A stretch of DNA of 64,000 bases from NCBI GenBank assembly GCA_910589015.1, contig CAJUSA010000011.1:25301-89300 (forward strand), in the 5' to 3' direction. Source of the DNA: an uncultured Christensenellaceae bacterium. GTDB taxonomy: Bacteria; Bacillota; Clostridia; Christensenellales; Borkfalkiaceae. Made by a program: the position numbers and the translations under genes. The notes beneath the pieces are model-generated. The model had not been told where the DNA came from. It made no database searches and saw only the letters and a program-made list of their open reading frames with translations. Below are positions 17,583 through 26,739 of the stretch, piece by piece. Position 1 is the stretch's first letter; the number at the start of each line of letters is the position of its first letter.

Positions 17583-19142
17583 TTATTTTGCCGATTTGGC
17601 AGCCGCCGTAAGCGCCTGCGAGACCGCATACGTCTTGGTCGCGGTGTTTGCCGCCGTGATGGCAACCGTAGCGGGCGTATAACCCTCTGCGGAAATGGCA
17701 ACCGTAGCCGTGCTTGCGCGAGGCAAGTCGAAGGTGAACGTGCCGTCTTCGTGGTTGGAAACGGTGGGATACGTGCCGTCCTCCGCTCTTACAACGACTT
17801 CGACGCCCTCCGTCGCGCCCGTAACGGTAAGCGTGACCTCCGTGATGAGCGTAGGCGCGGTTACGCCGATTCTCTGAACGACTTCCTCGGAAACGTCCGT
17901 GCCGCCCTGATAGCCTTCGATAAGACCTTCCATGTTCGCAGGCGAGTTGATATCCTCGAACGCGGGAACGGGGTTGGTGAAGTCTTCGAGGTTGTTCGCC
18001 GTTTCCACAACAAGCGCGATCGAGGAAGGACGGATACATTTCACGCCCCAGCCCCAGTCGTTACGAATGATATACCCGATCGAGGTCGTAGGCGATTTGT
18101 CGACGTCCGTAACGGTCGCGCTCATGCCGAAGAGCGTACCCTCGGCGTTGGCAACGTAAGCGACGACCTTGTTCCACTGCGCATACTGCTCGTTCGTAAG
18201 CCCGAGCGTCGCGGCCGCCGTGTCGAAAATTTCGTCGGGCAGCACCTTGATGGGAATACCCATGTACTGCCCGCGAATGTAGTTGCCCATAAGGCGAGAG
18301 CCGCTTTCGTCGAGATAACCGTTGAGCAGAATCTTCTGCGCAATGTCCGAATTGACGAGCGCGCCGTTCTTGATCGTCATGAGCTTGTTGAAGAAGCTCC
18401 AACGCATGACGTAAACCGACTTATCCTGAGGATAGGAAATGATACCCTCTTTGTAGCTCCCGCGCACGTTGGAAAGCGCCGACGCGAGCTGGTTCATAAT
18501 GCCCTGCACGTAACCGTCGTCGGTGTTTGCGGGATCGTACGGGATAATACCCGCGTTGCCGTTCTTCGCCGCGTTTGAGAGCGCTGCGCCGACGTGGGTC
18601 GCCAAAACGTCCGCGTCCTGCAACAGACCGACCGTCTGCGGGATATATGACGTGTGCTGACCGAGAAGATCGAGGCTTGCGCCGATGAGACGCATGTTAA
18701 CGCGCGATACCTGCGCCGCTTCGTCGTATTCCTGCATAAACTTCATGTCGTAGCCGTCCGTCACGAGACCGTGCGGAAGGTTTTTATTGAACGGTTCGTT
18801 GTTGCCGGGCGTACCGTTCTGCCCCTGATCGGCGGGGCAAAGCTTGCTCCCGAGCGTTCTCTTCAAGCGCGGGGGAAGGTACAGAAGCGGGAAGCGGATA
18901 AAACCGACGTTTTCCGAGTCCGCACTGACCGAAGTTACACCCAAGCCGTCTACGAATGCACGGCTTGCGAGGTTGACCGCAATCCAGCGGCTCGCCAGCT
19001 TGCGGTTTACGAGGATGTTGCCAACAAGCGGATAGTTCCCGCTCTTCGGTTCCACCGTGAAAGGCGCGTCGACGTTCGCAACCGCCTGCAAATACATCTG
19101 GGTATCAGGCATACCCGTGGAAATTACAAGTTCTCCTGCCAT
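17583..19142 (-). CDS. Major capsid protein with C-terminal Ig-like domain
   Basis: A 519-residue protein following the scaffold-like gene, in the major capsid position. Residues 1 to about 425 form the capsid body. The last 85 residues (TLTVTGATEGVEVVVRAEDG, TFTFDLPRASTATVAISAEG) read as an Ig-like or PEGA-type surface domain, the kind of decoration that some phages add to capsids to bind surface glycans or mucus. The start has AAAGGAGAAAAAG-type site upstream. Fold type (HK97) is inferred from the neighbouring terminase and portal. Confidence 0.75.
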   Translation of the reverse strand: MAGELVISTGMPDTQMYLQAVANVDAPFTVEPKSGNYPLVGNILVNRKLASRWIAVNLASRAFVDGLGVTSVSADSENVGFIRFPLLYLPPRLKRTLGSKLCPADQGQNGTPGNNEPFNKNLPHGLVTDGYDMKFMQEYDEAAQVSRVNMRLIGASLDLLGQHTSYIPQTVGLLQDADVLATHVGAALSNAAKNGNAGIIPYDPANTDDGYVQGIMNQLASALSNVRGSYKEGIISYPQDKSVYVMRWSFFNKLMTIKNGALVNSDIAQKILLNGYLDESGSRLMGNYIRGQYMGIPIKVLPDEIFDTAAATLGLTNEQYAQWNKVVAYVANAEGTLFGMSATVTDVDKSPTTSIGYIIRNDWGWGVKCIRPSSIALVVETANNLEDFTNPVPAFEDINSPANMEGLIEGYQGGTDVSEEVVQRIGVTAPTLITEVTLTVTGATEGVEVVVRAEDGTYPTVSNHEDGTFTFDLPRASTATVAISAEGYTPATVAITAANTATKTYAVSQALTAAAKSAK

Positions 19143-19157
19143 TTTTCTTTTTCTCCT

Positions 19158-19691
19158 TTAACCTTTGATTTTTGCAATGACCTTTGCAACGTCTGCGGGG
19201 GTCATTTCCCTTTCCTTCCGCGCGGTCGTGCCTTGGAATACGCCGTTCCCTACGCCGTAAACCTCTTCCGCGCGCTTTGCCGCTTCCTCGTCCGAATCGC
19301 CTTCCTTTTCAAAGCGTTTTTCGAGTGCGTCGAGCCGTGCAAGGATCGCGCTGTACGGATCGGTCTTTTCCTCCGTCTCGTCGCGTTCGTCCTCGCGTTT
19401 TTCCTCCGCCGTGTCGTCCTCTTCGTGAAGCTCTTCCACATCGCCTTCGTCCTCTGCGTGTTCCGCGCCGAGCGCCTCGTGCTCGCGCGCTTCCGCGCTT
19501 TGGCCGTCCTCGTCTCCGTCTGCCCGTTCCTGCGCCGCAATGCTCTCATGCACGCGGTCTGCAATAGACTGATGGAAACTCTTCTTGTCTTCGTCCGACA
19601 GGTCTTCATATGCCTTACGGACTTGTTCCAAAGTTGTCATTTGAGTTTCTTCCTCCTTTTTTTCTTTTTCTTTCTTTCCAAACCAAGCCAT
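19158..19691 (-). CDS. Acidic scaffold-like protein
   Basis: A 177-residue protein with a very acidic centre (EDEGDVEELHEEDDTAEEK) and a helix near residues 105-140 with LDALEKRFEKEG. Highly charged helical proteins just before the capsid gene are typically scaffolds or scaffold-protease remnants. The start at 19691 (MAWFGKKEK) has AGGAGG upstream; an in-frame ATG at 19733 lies further up with no better site. Confidence 0.65.
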   Translation of the reverse strand: MAWFGKKEKEKKEEETQMTTLEQVRKAYEDLSDEDKKSFHQSIADRVHESIAAQERADGDEDGQSAEAREHEALGAEHAEDEGDVEELHEEDDTAEEKREDERDETEEKTDPYSAILARLDALEKRFEKEGDSDEEAAKRAEEVYGVGNGVFQGTTARKEREMTPADVAKVIAKIKG

Positions 19692-19743
19692 GGGTTTTCC
19701 TCCTTTCCTTGCATGAAAAAACCCGCCTGCCAAGCGGGTTTCG

Positions 19744-19959
19744 TTAATCCTGATTCAGAGCCAAACGCGCCGAAAGCGTTTCAAAATAAACCGCCATGCC
19801 CTCGCGCTGCCGAATCAAGAGCGATTGCTGGTAGCCGTCGAGCGCTTTGAACTTCTCGCCGCCGATGAAAGCGTTCAGCTTCACAAGCTTTTCTTTCAAA
19901 ACGGTTTGTTCTTCTTCCATGCGCACGATGAAATCTTCCTTTTTCTTCGTCTCGTCCAT
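19744..19959 (-). CDS. Small helical phage protein
   Basis: A 71-residue, fully helical protein (FIVRMEEEQTVLKEKLVKL). Short proteins of this type with LVKLNAFI and 'L..RL' endings are common near scaffold genes in Clostridial prophages; function unknown. Confidence 0.55.
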   Translation of the reverse strand: MDETKKKEDFIVRMEEEQTVLKEKLVKLNAFIGGEKFKALDGYQQSLLIRQREGMAVYFETLSARLALNQD

Positions 19960-19972
19960 GAGCGTGACCTCC

Positions 19973-21034
19973 TTATAAGATTTTCACACGGTCGGGGTAG
20001 AATGCCCTGCTGTTATTCATGCTGAAATGTTTATATTCTTCGTACCGCTCCGTCGCTATCCTTTTCCACTTGCGCCATTCGCCAAAATCTACGTCCTTTG
20101 CAGCAAGCGCGTTTTCCCGCGCTCGCAGCACCGCGCGCTCCATTTCGCGCTGGCGCTTTGTGACCGCATATTCTCTTGTCTGCTCCGCTTTGCCTACGCG
20201 CGGGATAGCCATGCGCGGTTTATATTCGAACAGAGCATGCCGACAATTAAAGCCGAGCAAGCCGTTCTTGTACGTTCGCCCCGCTTTGGTCGTATAAAAG
20301 ATATCCGTTGCGTTTTCAAGCGGTTGAAAGCTGCGCCCGTCCTCCGTTCTGCCGCTCGTACCGTCCAGCGAGTACACGCGCCCCTGCCACGGCGCACAAC
20401 GGTCGGAGCAGTCGGCATGCACCGAGCAGACGACGAGCCGAGCACCGCTCGTTTTAAGGGTTGCGATCTCTTGCTGATGCCGCTCGTAACGCACCTGCAT
20501 CTCGGCAAGATTGCGCAGGGAATTCCTTCCCGTAAGATCGTTCGGATCGAGCGCGCTCTCCTGCGCCAAGCCCTCCAACGCCTTGGAAATTCTGTTCATG
20601 TAGTTCTTTTGAAACTCCTGCAACGGAATCCCCTTCGCCGTCTCCCGATAGGAAAGCGTTTGCATGGCGCGCATCTCCGCCGCGCTGTTCGGCTTGTAAA
20701 ACGCGCCCCTTTGCGCGCTCTGGGTAATGCCCCTCATAAGCACCACGACGGCAGGCAAAGCCTTGGGCGGTATTCCTTCAAGCGACAGCGTAAAACGCCC
20801 GTACGCCGTGTTTACATAGCGAATGAGCGACTTCTGCGCGTCCTCTTTTAGCGTTGGAGAACGTATACGGGAGAGCGCTCGCGTTATGATCTTCCGTATC
20901 CTGTCTTTGAGTATAGGCAAAGGCGCGCCCGAAAGCACGCCCTGTTTGATAGCGGTCTTTATATCCGTTTGCGCGTCTACTAATGCACTCGCCTGCTCGT
21001 TCAACGGGTCGGGAACGTATGCCTGTAATTTCAC
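19973..21034 (-). CDS. Phage minor capsid protein 2 / head morphogenesis protein
   Basis: A 353-residue protein with the Cys/His-rich head-morphogenesis motif: VCSVHADCSDRCAPWQGRVY followed by GLLGFNCRHALFEY (about residues 196-285). This combination defines the minor capsid protein 2 family that follows the portal in many Gram-positive phages. The start overlaps the portal stop by 4 bp. No ADP-ribosyltransferase or toxin fusion is seen at the C-terminus. Confidence 0.85.
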   Translation of the reverse strand: MKLQAYVPDPLNEQASALVDAQTDIKTAIKQGVLSGAPLPILKDRIRKIITRALSRIRSPTLKEDAQKSLIRYVNTAYGRFTLSLEGIPPKALPAVVVLMRGITQSAQRGAFYKPNSAAEMRAMQTLSYRETAKGIPLQEFQKNYMNRISKALEGLAQESALDPNDLTGRNSLRNLAEMQVRYERHQQEIATLKTSGARLVVCSVHADCSDRCAPWQGRVYSLDGTSGRTEDGRSFQPLENATDIFYTTKAGRTYKNGLLGFNCRHALFEYKPRMAIPRVGKAEQTREYAVTKRQREMERAVLRARENALAAKDVDFGEWRKWKRIATERYEEYKHFSMNNSRAFYPDRVKIL

Positions 21035-22617
21035 GTCTCACCTCCGCCGTCGCCGAAATAGTCTTTTTCGCTGAACAGCCTGCCGCCAAACGAGGTGTTC
21101 TGTTTGCGCTTGTCGTCCTCGTCGATCTTTGCGAGATATTCCTCGGTCTCCTCTGCGGAAAGATTGTTGACCCGCTGCACCGCCTCGGCGCGCGGGATAA
21201 GCCCTGCTGCGTAATTGTCGCGGATATTCTGATCGCGCAGGAGCGTATTGCCGATGTAGTCCGAAAGATGGATTTTTGCTTTCCCCGTAAAGCCCGCCTG
21301 ATAAAGAACCTCTGCGATCATGCGGTTTAGAACGGGTGTAAGCGTTTGGTGAATGCCCTGCACGGTTGCCCGCGTGAGGTTGTCGTCTGCGCGAACCTCG
21401 GTCGCCGTCTTTGCCGAACCGTCTTCCAAGAACGGGAAAACGCTCGTAGGCGAAAACCCGCAATGCGACACGATCTGCCGAAGATAGAGCTCAAACATGC
21501 CGCGGTACTGCTCCGAACGGATATCGAACTGTACGTTCGTAGGCGGGAAATCCTTGTCCTGCTCGGTATAAATATATACGAGGCTGTCGTCCTCGTCCGA
21601 CGCCGCGTCGCTTAACGTGAGCGCATGCTCGGAAAGCGCGTTCCACTTCATGCCGAGCGCTTTCAGATCGTCGCGCAGTGCACCGAGGAAACGGCGCGGC
21701 ACAAGTATCTTGCCCTTGCCGAGAAGCACGTCGACGAGCGAGCCGCTGAATACAACGTCGCACGCATAGAGAAGATCAAGCGCGCCGTAGAAGAGCGGGT
21801 CACCCATCGCAAGCCCCGGCACGAAGCTGTTATTCGAGGTACGGCGGATAAGCCAAACGCCGAGCCCGTCGCGAAATGGCAGCTTCATTTCCTTATTGAC
21901 CGAAATTCCCTTCCTGCGCAAGGTCTCGCGGACCACTTGCGGCAAGCCTTCCTCGGGAATGCCGCCGTCGTACACGTTCGGTAAAACCTCTTGCCCCGCG
22001 ATGCCGCTCTTCAAATGGACTTTGTATTCCACGCAAGGCGCGCCCTGCTCGTCGTAATGTCTGTCTTCGACGAGCCAATAGGAATTTGCACCGCCGACCC
22101 CGTACTTCTCCGTATACAAGAGACTGTTGAGGAAGATGACGCTCAGCACGTTGCCCTCGTCGTCCGTTGTGGAATAGTAACGGTCTACCCGCGTTGCTAC
22201 GGGAACACACCGTCCTCTCGAATCTTTGTTCAGCTTTACGGCACAAGTACCGCCGCCGAGCATATGATCGATGGAGCTTTCCAAAAACGTTTCAAACCCG
22301 ACCGATTCCGACCATGTTTCACCGATAAACCCGCAAGCAAGATCGTCGCCGTCGAAGATGAGCTTGTCGCCCTTTATGAGCTTGACCGCGGTATTCTTGA
22401 TGGAATACCCGATATTCATCTTTGCGCCACTGTTATGTGTATTGTCTGCCGCCCCCGTTGCATACGCCATACAAGGGCGCACAACGCGGTTCATGTAGTT
22501 GATAAAGAACGGATCGAGGTTCGCGTAGTACAAAGAGCAGTCGACGAAGTTTTCGGGCGGTTTCCGAAAATCTTGATTGAGCCAATCTTCCATCGGCTTG
22601 GGAATCTTAAATGACAT
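21031..22617 (-). CDS. Portal protein
   Basis: A 528-residue protein between terminase and minor capsid genes, the fixed place of the portal. Typical features include a helical C-terminal third (LSAEETEEYLAKIDED) and the MNRMIAEVLYQAG-like segment before it. A longer frame extends upstream, but ATG 22617 has AAGGAGAAGATA and gives MSFKIPKPMEDWLNQ. Forms the dodecameric ring for DNA entry at one capsid vertex. Confidence 0.85.
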   Translation of the reverse strand: MSFKIPKPMEDWLNQDFRKPPENFVDCSLYYANLDPFFINYMNRVVRPCMAYATGAADNTHNSGAKMNIGYSIKNTAVKLIKGDKLIFDGDDLACGFIGETWSESVGFETFLESSIDHMLGGGTCAVKLNKDSRGRCVPVATRVDRYYSTTDDEGNVLSVIFLNSLLYTEKYGVGGANSYWLVEDRHYDEQGAPCVEYKVHLKSGIAGQEVLPNVYDGGIPEEGLPQVVRETLRRKGISVNKEMKLPFRDGLGVWLIRRTSNNSFVPGLAMGDPLFYGALDLLYACDVVFSGSLVDVLLGKGKILVPRRFLGALRDDLKALGMKWNALSEHALTLSDAASDEDDSLVYIYTEQDKDFPPTNVQFDIRSEQYRGMFELYLRQIVSHCGFSPTSVFPFLEDGSAKTATEVRADDNLTRATVQGIHQTLTPVLNRMIAEVLYQAGFTGKAKIHLSDYIGNTLLRDQNIRDNYAAGLIPRAEAVQRVNNLSAEETEEYLAKIDEDDKRKQNTSFGGRLFSEKDYFGDGGGET

Positions 22618-22627
22618 TATCTTCTCC

Positions 22628-24070
22628 TTACAAAAAGTTGTAGTAGTATTCGTGCGTCGCGTACTTGTCCGCATCGATCGTGTGGTCGCGCTGCCCTTCT
22701 GGTATCTCGTTATTCTCGTCTCGCACAAAGTTCTCCGTCTCCTCGACAGACACAGCGTTCTGCGGGATATCAAGAACAAGCAACTGCCCCGAGCGGTAGC
22801 TGTTTACAAGCCGCGCAATGTCGCGCTCGATATCCTTATCCGTTACCGCCTTCGTGTTGAAATGCGTCGCCTTTTGGAATTCAAGCATTAAGTCCTGCGT
22901 GAGCGCCGCGCCGTCGAAACACCACCGTTGCTTCGAGGGAGCAGGTATCTGTATCCCCCATTCCCCCATCTGCGCTTTGAACTTCTCGTATTCGCTTAAA
23001 ATCCACTCGACCTGATCGGTGTGCGAAATACCGCGCGCGCCCCGCATGAGCCTCTCGCGCTTGATATCGAGGTAAAAAGTGTATAATTTGACGAGCTTCC
23101 CGTCGGGATATAACGCCCAACAGCACACGGCCGTTGCGTCCGACGTAATACCGCTGTCCACGCCGTAAAACATATACAGCGGCTGATAATAAATATTCTT
23201 GACGATCTTTCGTTGCAGCTCCGAAAGCGGCAAGAGGTGCTTCGCTCTGTCAAACGACCAAATGACCCGACCTGCAAGCGATACGATCTCCCCGCCGTAC
23301 CAATAGGCATAATGCAACGGGTCTTCCGCTTTCATTTTCAGAATGTCCGCAATTACGACGGGGTCTAACAGCCCCGCGATATCTTCCCAAGAAGGATGAA
23401 TTCCGATCGCGCCGTTCCGCACGAGCTCGGGATAGTACTGATTTGCCCAGTGGTTCAGCGTGGGCGGAGGGTTGTAGCGGAAGGTGAACTTCCCCATCTC
23501 GTCCATATAACGAAGCGCCGTCGAACGCAACGCCTCCACGTACTCCTTTCCGTCGGGCTCGTTCGCTTCTTCGAGCATAACGCGCTTTAACCGTCCGCTC
23601 GGCGGCGTCATTGCCTTCGTACGGTCAATGTCTTTGTTTATCGCAAAGAACTGACAAACGTTTCCCGTGCGGTTGCACTTGATTTCAAACGGAGAATTAG
23701 AGACCTTGAAATCGGTGTCCGTTCTGTTGGATAAAGTAAATCCGCGCTGTCGGAGCGCGGACTGCATCGATTGAAATATCGATCGCCTGATCGTGTTCTC
23801 TTCCGAGCGGCAATACCAAATATCGCCCGATTCGCCGAAGAAATCGGGTATCGCCGAAATCTCGTCGTTTACCGTCTTCCCCGAGATACGCCCGCCTTTC
23901 AGCACGATCGTCTTGACACCGAGCATTTCGTCGGATATTTCCTCGCCACGCAGGAGCTTACGCTTTATCTCGGCCTTGTACTCCTTGGTAAACGCCTCTC
24001 GCTGCGCCGCCGTGTGGTTTGGAAGAAACAACGGTTTGAAGATTTCGGGAATAATGATTCTACTTTTCAT
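22628..24070 (-). CDS. Terminase large subunit
   Basis: The 480-residue product shows the packaging-ATPase Walker A KTIVLKGGRISGKT near residues 52-65, a Walker B-like RVMLEEANEPDG near 165, and the nuclease-domain text MFYGVDSGITSDATAVCCWA (about 302-321) with a late acidic motif GQRDHTIDADKYATHE. It cuts and pumps DNA into element A capsids. Full length and apparently intact. It overlaps the small subunit gene by 11 bp. Confidence 0.93.
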   Translation of the reverse strand: MKSRIIIPEIFKPLFLPNHTAAQREAFTKEYKAEIKRKLLRGEEISDEMLGVKTIVLKGGRISGKTVNDEISAIPDFFGESGDIWYCRSEENTIRRSIFQSMQSALRQRGFTLSNRTDTDFKVSNSPFEIKCNRTGNVCQFFAINKDIDRTKAMTPPSGRLKRVMLEEANEPDGKEYVEALRSTALRYMDEMGKFTFRYNPPPTLNHWANQYYPELVRNGAIGIHPSWEDIAGLLDPVVIADILKMKAEDPLHYAYWYGGEIVSLAGRVIWSFDRAKHLLPLSELQRKIVKNIYYQPLYMFYGVDSGITSDATAVCCWALYPDGKLVKLYTFYLDIKRERLMRGARGISHTDQVEWILSEYEKFKAQMGEWGIQIPAPSKQRWCFDGAALTQDLMLEFQKATHFNTKAVTDKDIERDIARLVNSYRSGQLLVLDIPQNAVSVEETENFVRDENNEIPEGQRDHTIDADKYATHEYYYNFL

Positions 24071-24458
24071 CTTTGCCGTCCTTCATAGACACGTTATCAA
24101 ACACAAACTCGAAAACAGGCTGCCCCGTCTTATCTTCAATCCCAACAGCTTCGGGCTTATCTACTCCTTGCCTTTTGGCGAGATTTTCCGCAGCCCTTAT
24201 ACGCTCTTTCCAGCCAACCTTTCCGTTTTTCATCACCTCTGTAAAGAATTCCAAGACTTCTTCTCCCGAGGCAATACGAGCCGTTTGCGGCGCTCTCGTA
24301 AGCTCTTGAATGTAATTTTGAATTTCAGGTTTTTTCAGGTTTTCCGTTCCGATTGAATACGCTGTCTTTTCGGAATATCCTGCCTTCTTCGCGGCTTCCG
24401 TCGCATTCCCCGATATCACATATTCCTCGCAAAACGTCTTCTGTTTTAAGGATAGCAC
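24060..24458 (-). CDS. Terminase small subunit
   Basis: A 132-residue protein with the TerS N-terminal helix-turn-helix: LSLKQKTFCEEYVISGNATE then AAKKAGYSEKTAYSIGTENL. It recognises the packaging site and delivers DNA to the large subunit. It is directly upstream of the large subunit gene. Confidence 0.92.
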   Translation of the reverse strand: MLSLKQKTFCEEYVISGNATEAAKKAGYSEKTAYSIGTENLKKPEIQNYIQELTRAPQTARIASGEEVLEFFTEVMKNGKVGWKERIRAAENLAKRQGVDKPEAVGIEDKTGQPVFEFVFDNVSMKDGKDEK

Positions 24459-24541
24459 ATTCTATCAACTCCTTTTTTTGAGCATGAAAAAAGCACGGTT
24501 AGCACAAAAAAACGGATTTGTTCGGCAAAGTTTTTGCCGTT

Positions 24542-24946
24542 TTATAGCAAATCGAACTCTTGCGCCCACATAAACGCGATATTTAAGATATCTTCCACCC
24601 AATATCGTAGCGTTCTGTCTGATATTCCGATCACGTCGCAAATACAAACTTGATGATTTTTATCGATATACCGCATCTGCATGAGCTTATCTTTCTGCGT
24701 CCACTTCACCCTTTCGAGGGTCTTTTCGTAAACAAGGCACCACCTGTATTTGCAGTTGTAATCATCAAGAGTTTTGATAATTCGATCCTCAACCGCATTG
24801 CCGTGCGAGCAACATACCTTTTCTTTTGAATAGTCTAACCCCATACCGGCAAGCATGCGGGAAGATATGTAATCCGCACATTCGTTCCGTTCCTTCTCGT
24901 AGTTGTAAAAATGCGATTCGATCGTCCTTCTTTGCGCTCTCGTCAT
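24542..24946 (-). CDS. Phage late-gene regulator-like protein (ArpU/RinA type)
   Basis: A 134-residue protein with a C-terminal helix-turn-helix of sigma region 4 style (VICDVIGISDRTLRYWVEDI). Its place between ssb and terminase matches the ArpU/RinA-like regulators that switch on the packaging operon. Contains an unusual pair of Cys near residue 45. Family assignment is by layout. Confidence 0.65.
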   Translation of the reverse strand: MTRAQRRTIESHFYNYEKERNECADYISSRMLAGMGLDYSKEKVCCSHGNAVEDRIIKTLDDYNCKYRWCLVYEKTLERVKWTQKDKLMQMRYIDKNHQVCICDVIGISDRTLRYWVEDILNIAFMWAQEFDLL

Positions 24947-24955
24947 ATTCCCCCC

Positions 24956-25393
24956 TTAAAACGGGATATCGCCGTCCTCGTCGAACGATTTGGCCACAGG
25001 CTTTCGTGCTTGACGCTTATCGGAATTATCCTGCTGACGAGTTCCCCAACCATCGTTTCTGTCGCTTTCTGAACTTGCCTTCGGCGTTAAAAACTCAACG
25101 TCCTGCGCGATAATGTCAACACCCTGATGTTTGTTCCCGTCGTTATCTTCCCAGTTACGAAGTTGTACATTCCCGGTAACGGCAACCTTGTTCCCCTTTT
25201 TGCAGAACCGCGCCACGCTCTCGCCCAAACCGCGCCACGCCGTTACGTGGAAGAAATCCGTTTCACGTTCGCCCTCGGAATTTGTATAGTTCCGATTGAC
25301 CGCTATGGAAAAGCGGCAAACGCTCACGCCGCTCGGCGTTTCGCTCAGTTCGGGGTCCCTCGTTAAATTCCCAATCAAAAATACTTTGTTCAT
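24956..25393 (-). CDS. ssb: Single-stranded DNA-binding protein
   Basis: The 145-residue product has the OB-fold N-terminus MNKVFLIGNLTRDPELSETP and the acidic tip SFDEDGDIPF that docks partner proteins. It coats ssDNA during phage replication. It lies in the remaining early-gene part of element A. Confidence 0.95.
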   Translation of the reverse strand: MNKVFLIGNLTRDPELSETPSGVSVCRFSIAVNRNYTNSEGERETDFFHVTAWRGLGESVARFCKKGNKVAVTGNVQLRNWEDNDGNKHQGVDIIAQDVEFLTPKASSESDRNDGWGTRQQDNSDKRQARKPVAKSFDEDGDIPF

Positions 25394-25413
25394 GTTTTTC
25401 TCCTTAAAATTTT

Positions 25414-25713
25414 TTAATCAAACGGGTTAAAATCGCCCGCTCTTATTTCCGTTTCCTTCATGCGCCTTACAGGCGACAAGCCGTTACGCGCCCGTTCCCA
25501 TGCGTCCTGCTCGCATTTACAGCAGCATTTTATGACGAAATTGTATTCGGGGAAATCCGCCACCTTCGGCATATGGCAATTTTTACAGCGGATCATACCG
25601 TCACGCAAATATTCTCTTTTGCCGTCAAACTTCGCATATTCGGTTTTTCTTTTTTTCTCGTAATAATCATGTGTATGTACCGGCATACACTTTCCGATTT
25701 CAACCAACCCCAT
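25414..25713 (-). CDS. Small zinc-binding protein, possibly N-terminal part of a DnaC-like loader
   Basis: A 99-residue protein with RCKNCHMPK and IKCCCKCEQDAWERAR, a four-Cys cluster like the N-terminal zinc domain of DnaC/IstB-type helicase loaders. No ATPase domain follows; the frame ends shortly after, just before ssb. Either it is a stand-alone accessory protein or a remnant of a loader that lost its C-terminal ATPase. GGGAGGGAAACG precedes the ATG. It overlaps the upstream gene by 14 bp. Confidence 0.55.
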   Translation of the reverse strand: MGLVEIGKCMPVHTHDYYEKKRKTEYAKFDGKREYLRDGMIRCKNCHMPKVADFPEYNFVIKCCCKCEQDAWERARNGLSPVRRMKETEIRAGDFNPFD

Positions 25714-26404
25714 CGTTTCCCTCCCGTTTTCGTCTGATTTCAGGCAGTGCCTTCAAAAACCTTGCCCGCTCGAACTTCAAATCCGCATCGCTCATTTCGC
25801 AAAGCTCTAAAAAGCTCTGCGGATCGAAGTATGCCATGATTTCGGGCGATAAACTTCGATAAATCACTTTCATTTCCTCGTCGGCTGCGCCGTCAAGCCG
25901 TAAGTAGATCGGCGAACCGCGCCCCACCGATTCGCAGTATCGCTCTTCTTTCGCGGCTTTTAACGCCTTCACAAGCTCTTGCCACAATTGCAGATCGCCT
26001 TTCCCCTCGCTCATCGGTAGCGACGAACGGTTAAAATCCTTGTAGCTGTCGCCGATGATTTCCCGATAATGCCGCAAAAGCCATTTCAGCGACTGTTTCC
26101 CTTGCAGATAGCGGCTGCTTTCAGCGATCTTTTGCGAGAGCAAAGAAAAATCAATCCCCGAGATGTCAGAAGGGTTGTCCAGATCTTCGGTTATGTAGGC
26201 ATGATCCCGCATAAATTCCAGATATCCCCGAACCGTTCCGTCTGTTTCTTCCCCCGTGGGGGGATTATAGGGGGGTATGTCTTTTTCTTGAAGGGTATAT
26301 TCTTTTTCTTTGCTTCTTTCTTTTTCTTGTAGGGGAACTTCTTTTTGTGAAAAGGTATCAAAAGGTACCTTTTTTTCTGAAAAACCTAACAGAATACTGC
26401 CCTC
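25700..26404 (-). pseudogene. Replisome organizer (DnaD-like), N-terminus deleted
   Basis: The open frame runs from an in-frame stop at 26405-26407 to 25700 with no good start codon until an internal ATG at 26212. The part before that ATG reads VPFDTFSQKEVPLQEKE and EYTLQEKDIPPYNPPTGEE, the linker typical of phage replisome organizers, so the N-terminal DNA-binding domain has been lost. The C-terminal part is intact. The break point is shared with the integrase remnant. Confidence 0.7.
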
Positions 26405-26633
26405 TCATCAATTAAAAGACTTGCGAAAAACTTTTCATACCCGATGCGTTGAATGTCATGTGGATTTTGTCGCCAAAGAACTTTATATGGGGCATTCGCT
26501 TGGGAAATTGCAAAAAACCTATACGGGAAACCTTGACGATTACTTACTAAGCGAATCGAAAAAGTTAGATCATTGGTACGAACTTTACCCCAAAATTACC
26601 CCAAAAAACGAAGAAATAAACGATGAAGAATGA
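26400..26633 (+). pseudogene. Integrase remnant of element A (C-terminal end of tyrosine recombinase)
   Basis: About 77 codons remain: SHQLKDLRKTFHTRC (the H-x-x-R box region), YMGHSLGKLQKTYTG (GH and the catalytic Tyr region). Everything upstream, including the first catalytic Arg, is missing. It lies 58 bp from the att copy at 26692, exactly where an integrase gene should end, and in the same orientation as element B's intact integrase. Confidence 0.75.
26586..26607 (+). repeat. Right copy of 22-bp element A arm-type repeat
   Basis: Identical to 6668-6689. It lies inside the 3' end of the integrase remnant, so the Pro-Lys-Ile-Thr-Pro codons there double as the repeat. Confidence 0.65.
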
Positions 26634-26644
26634 TTAAAAAAAGC

Positions 26645-26690
26645 AAAAAAACCCGTTTTTCGGGCAAAAAAGCCTAAAAAACGGGTTTTC
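26645..26690 (-). terminator. Element A supplied terminator for the tRNA-Val
   Basis: Minus strand reading gives AAAACCCGTTTTT paired with AAAAACGGGTTTT, an inner GGC/GCC, then a long U run, immediately 3' of the tRNA fragment. Before element B arrived this hairpin would have ended transcription of the tRNA. Confidence 0.7.
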
Positions 26691-26691
26691 G

Positions 26692-26739
26692 TGGTGGGAA
26701 CGGCAGAACTCGAATCTGCGACCTCTTGCATGTCAAGCA
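26692..26739 (-). other. Internal attachment site: 48-bp tRNA-Val 3' fragment
   Basis: Forty-eight bases identical to the 3' part of the tRNA gene, from the CCA end through the anticodon loop, then unrelated sequence. It is the junction between elements A and B (right end of A, left end of B). Confidence 0.9.

Noticed and set aside
26310..26400. Start of a complete small protein at 26310 containing the integrase remnant
   Set aside because: The first 31 codons are antisense to the replisome-organizer linker; only the part after 26400 resembles an integrase.
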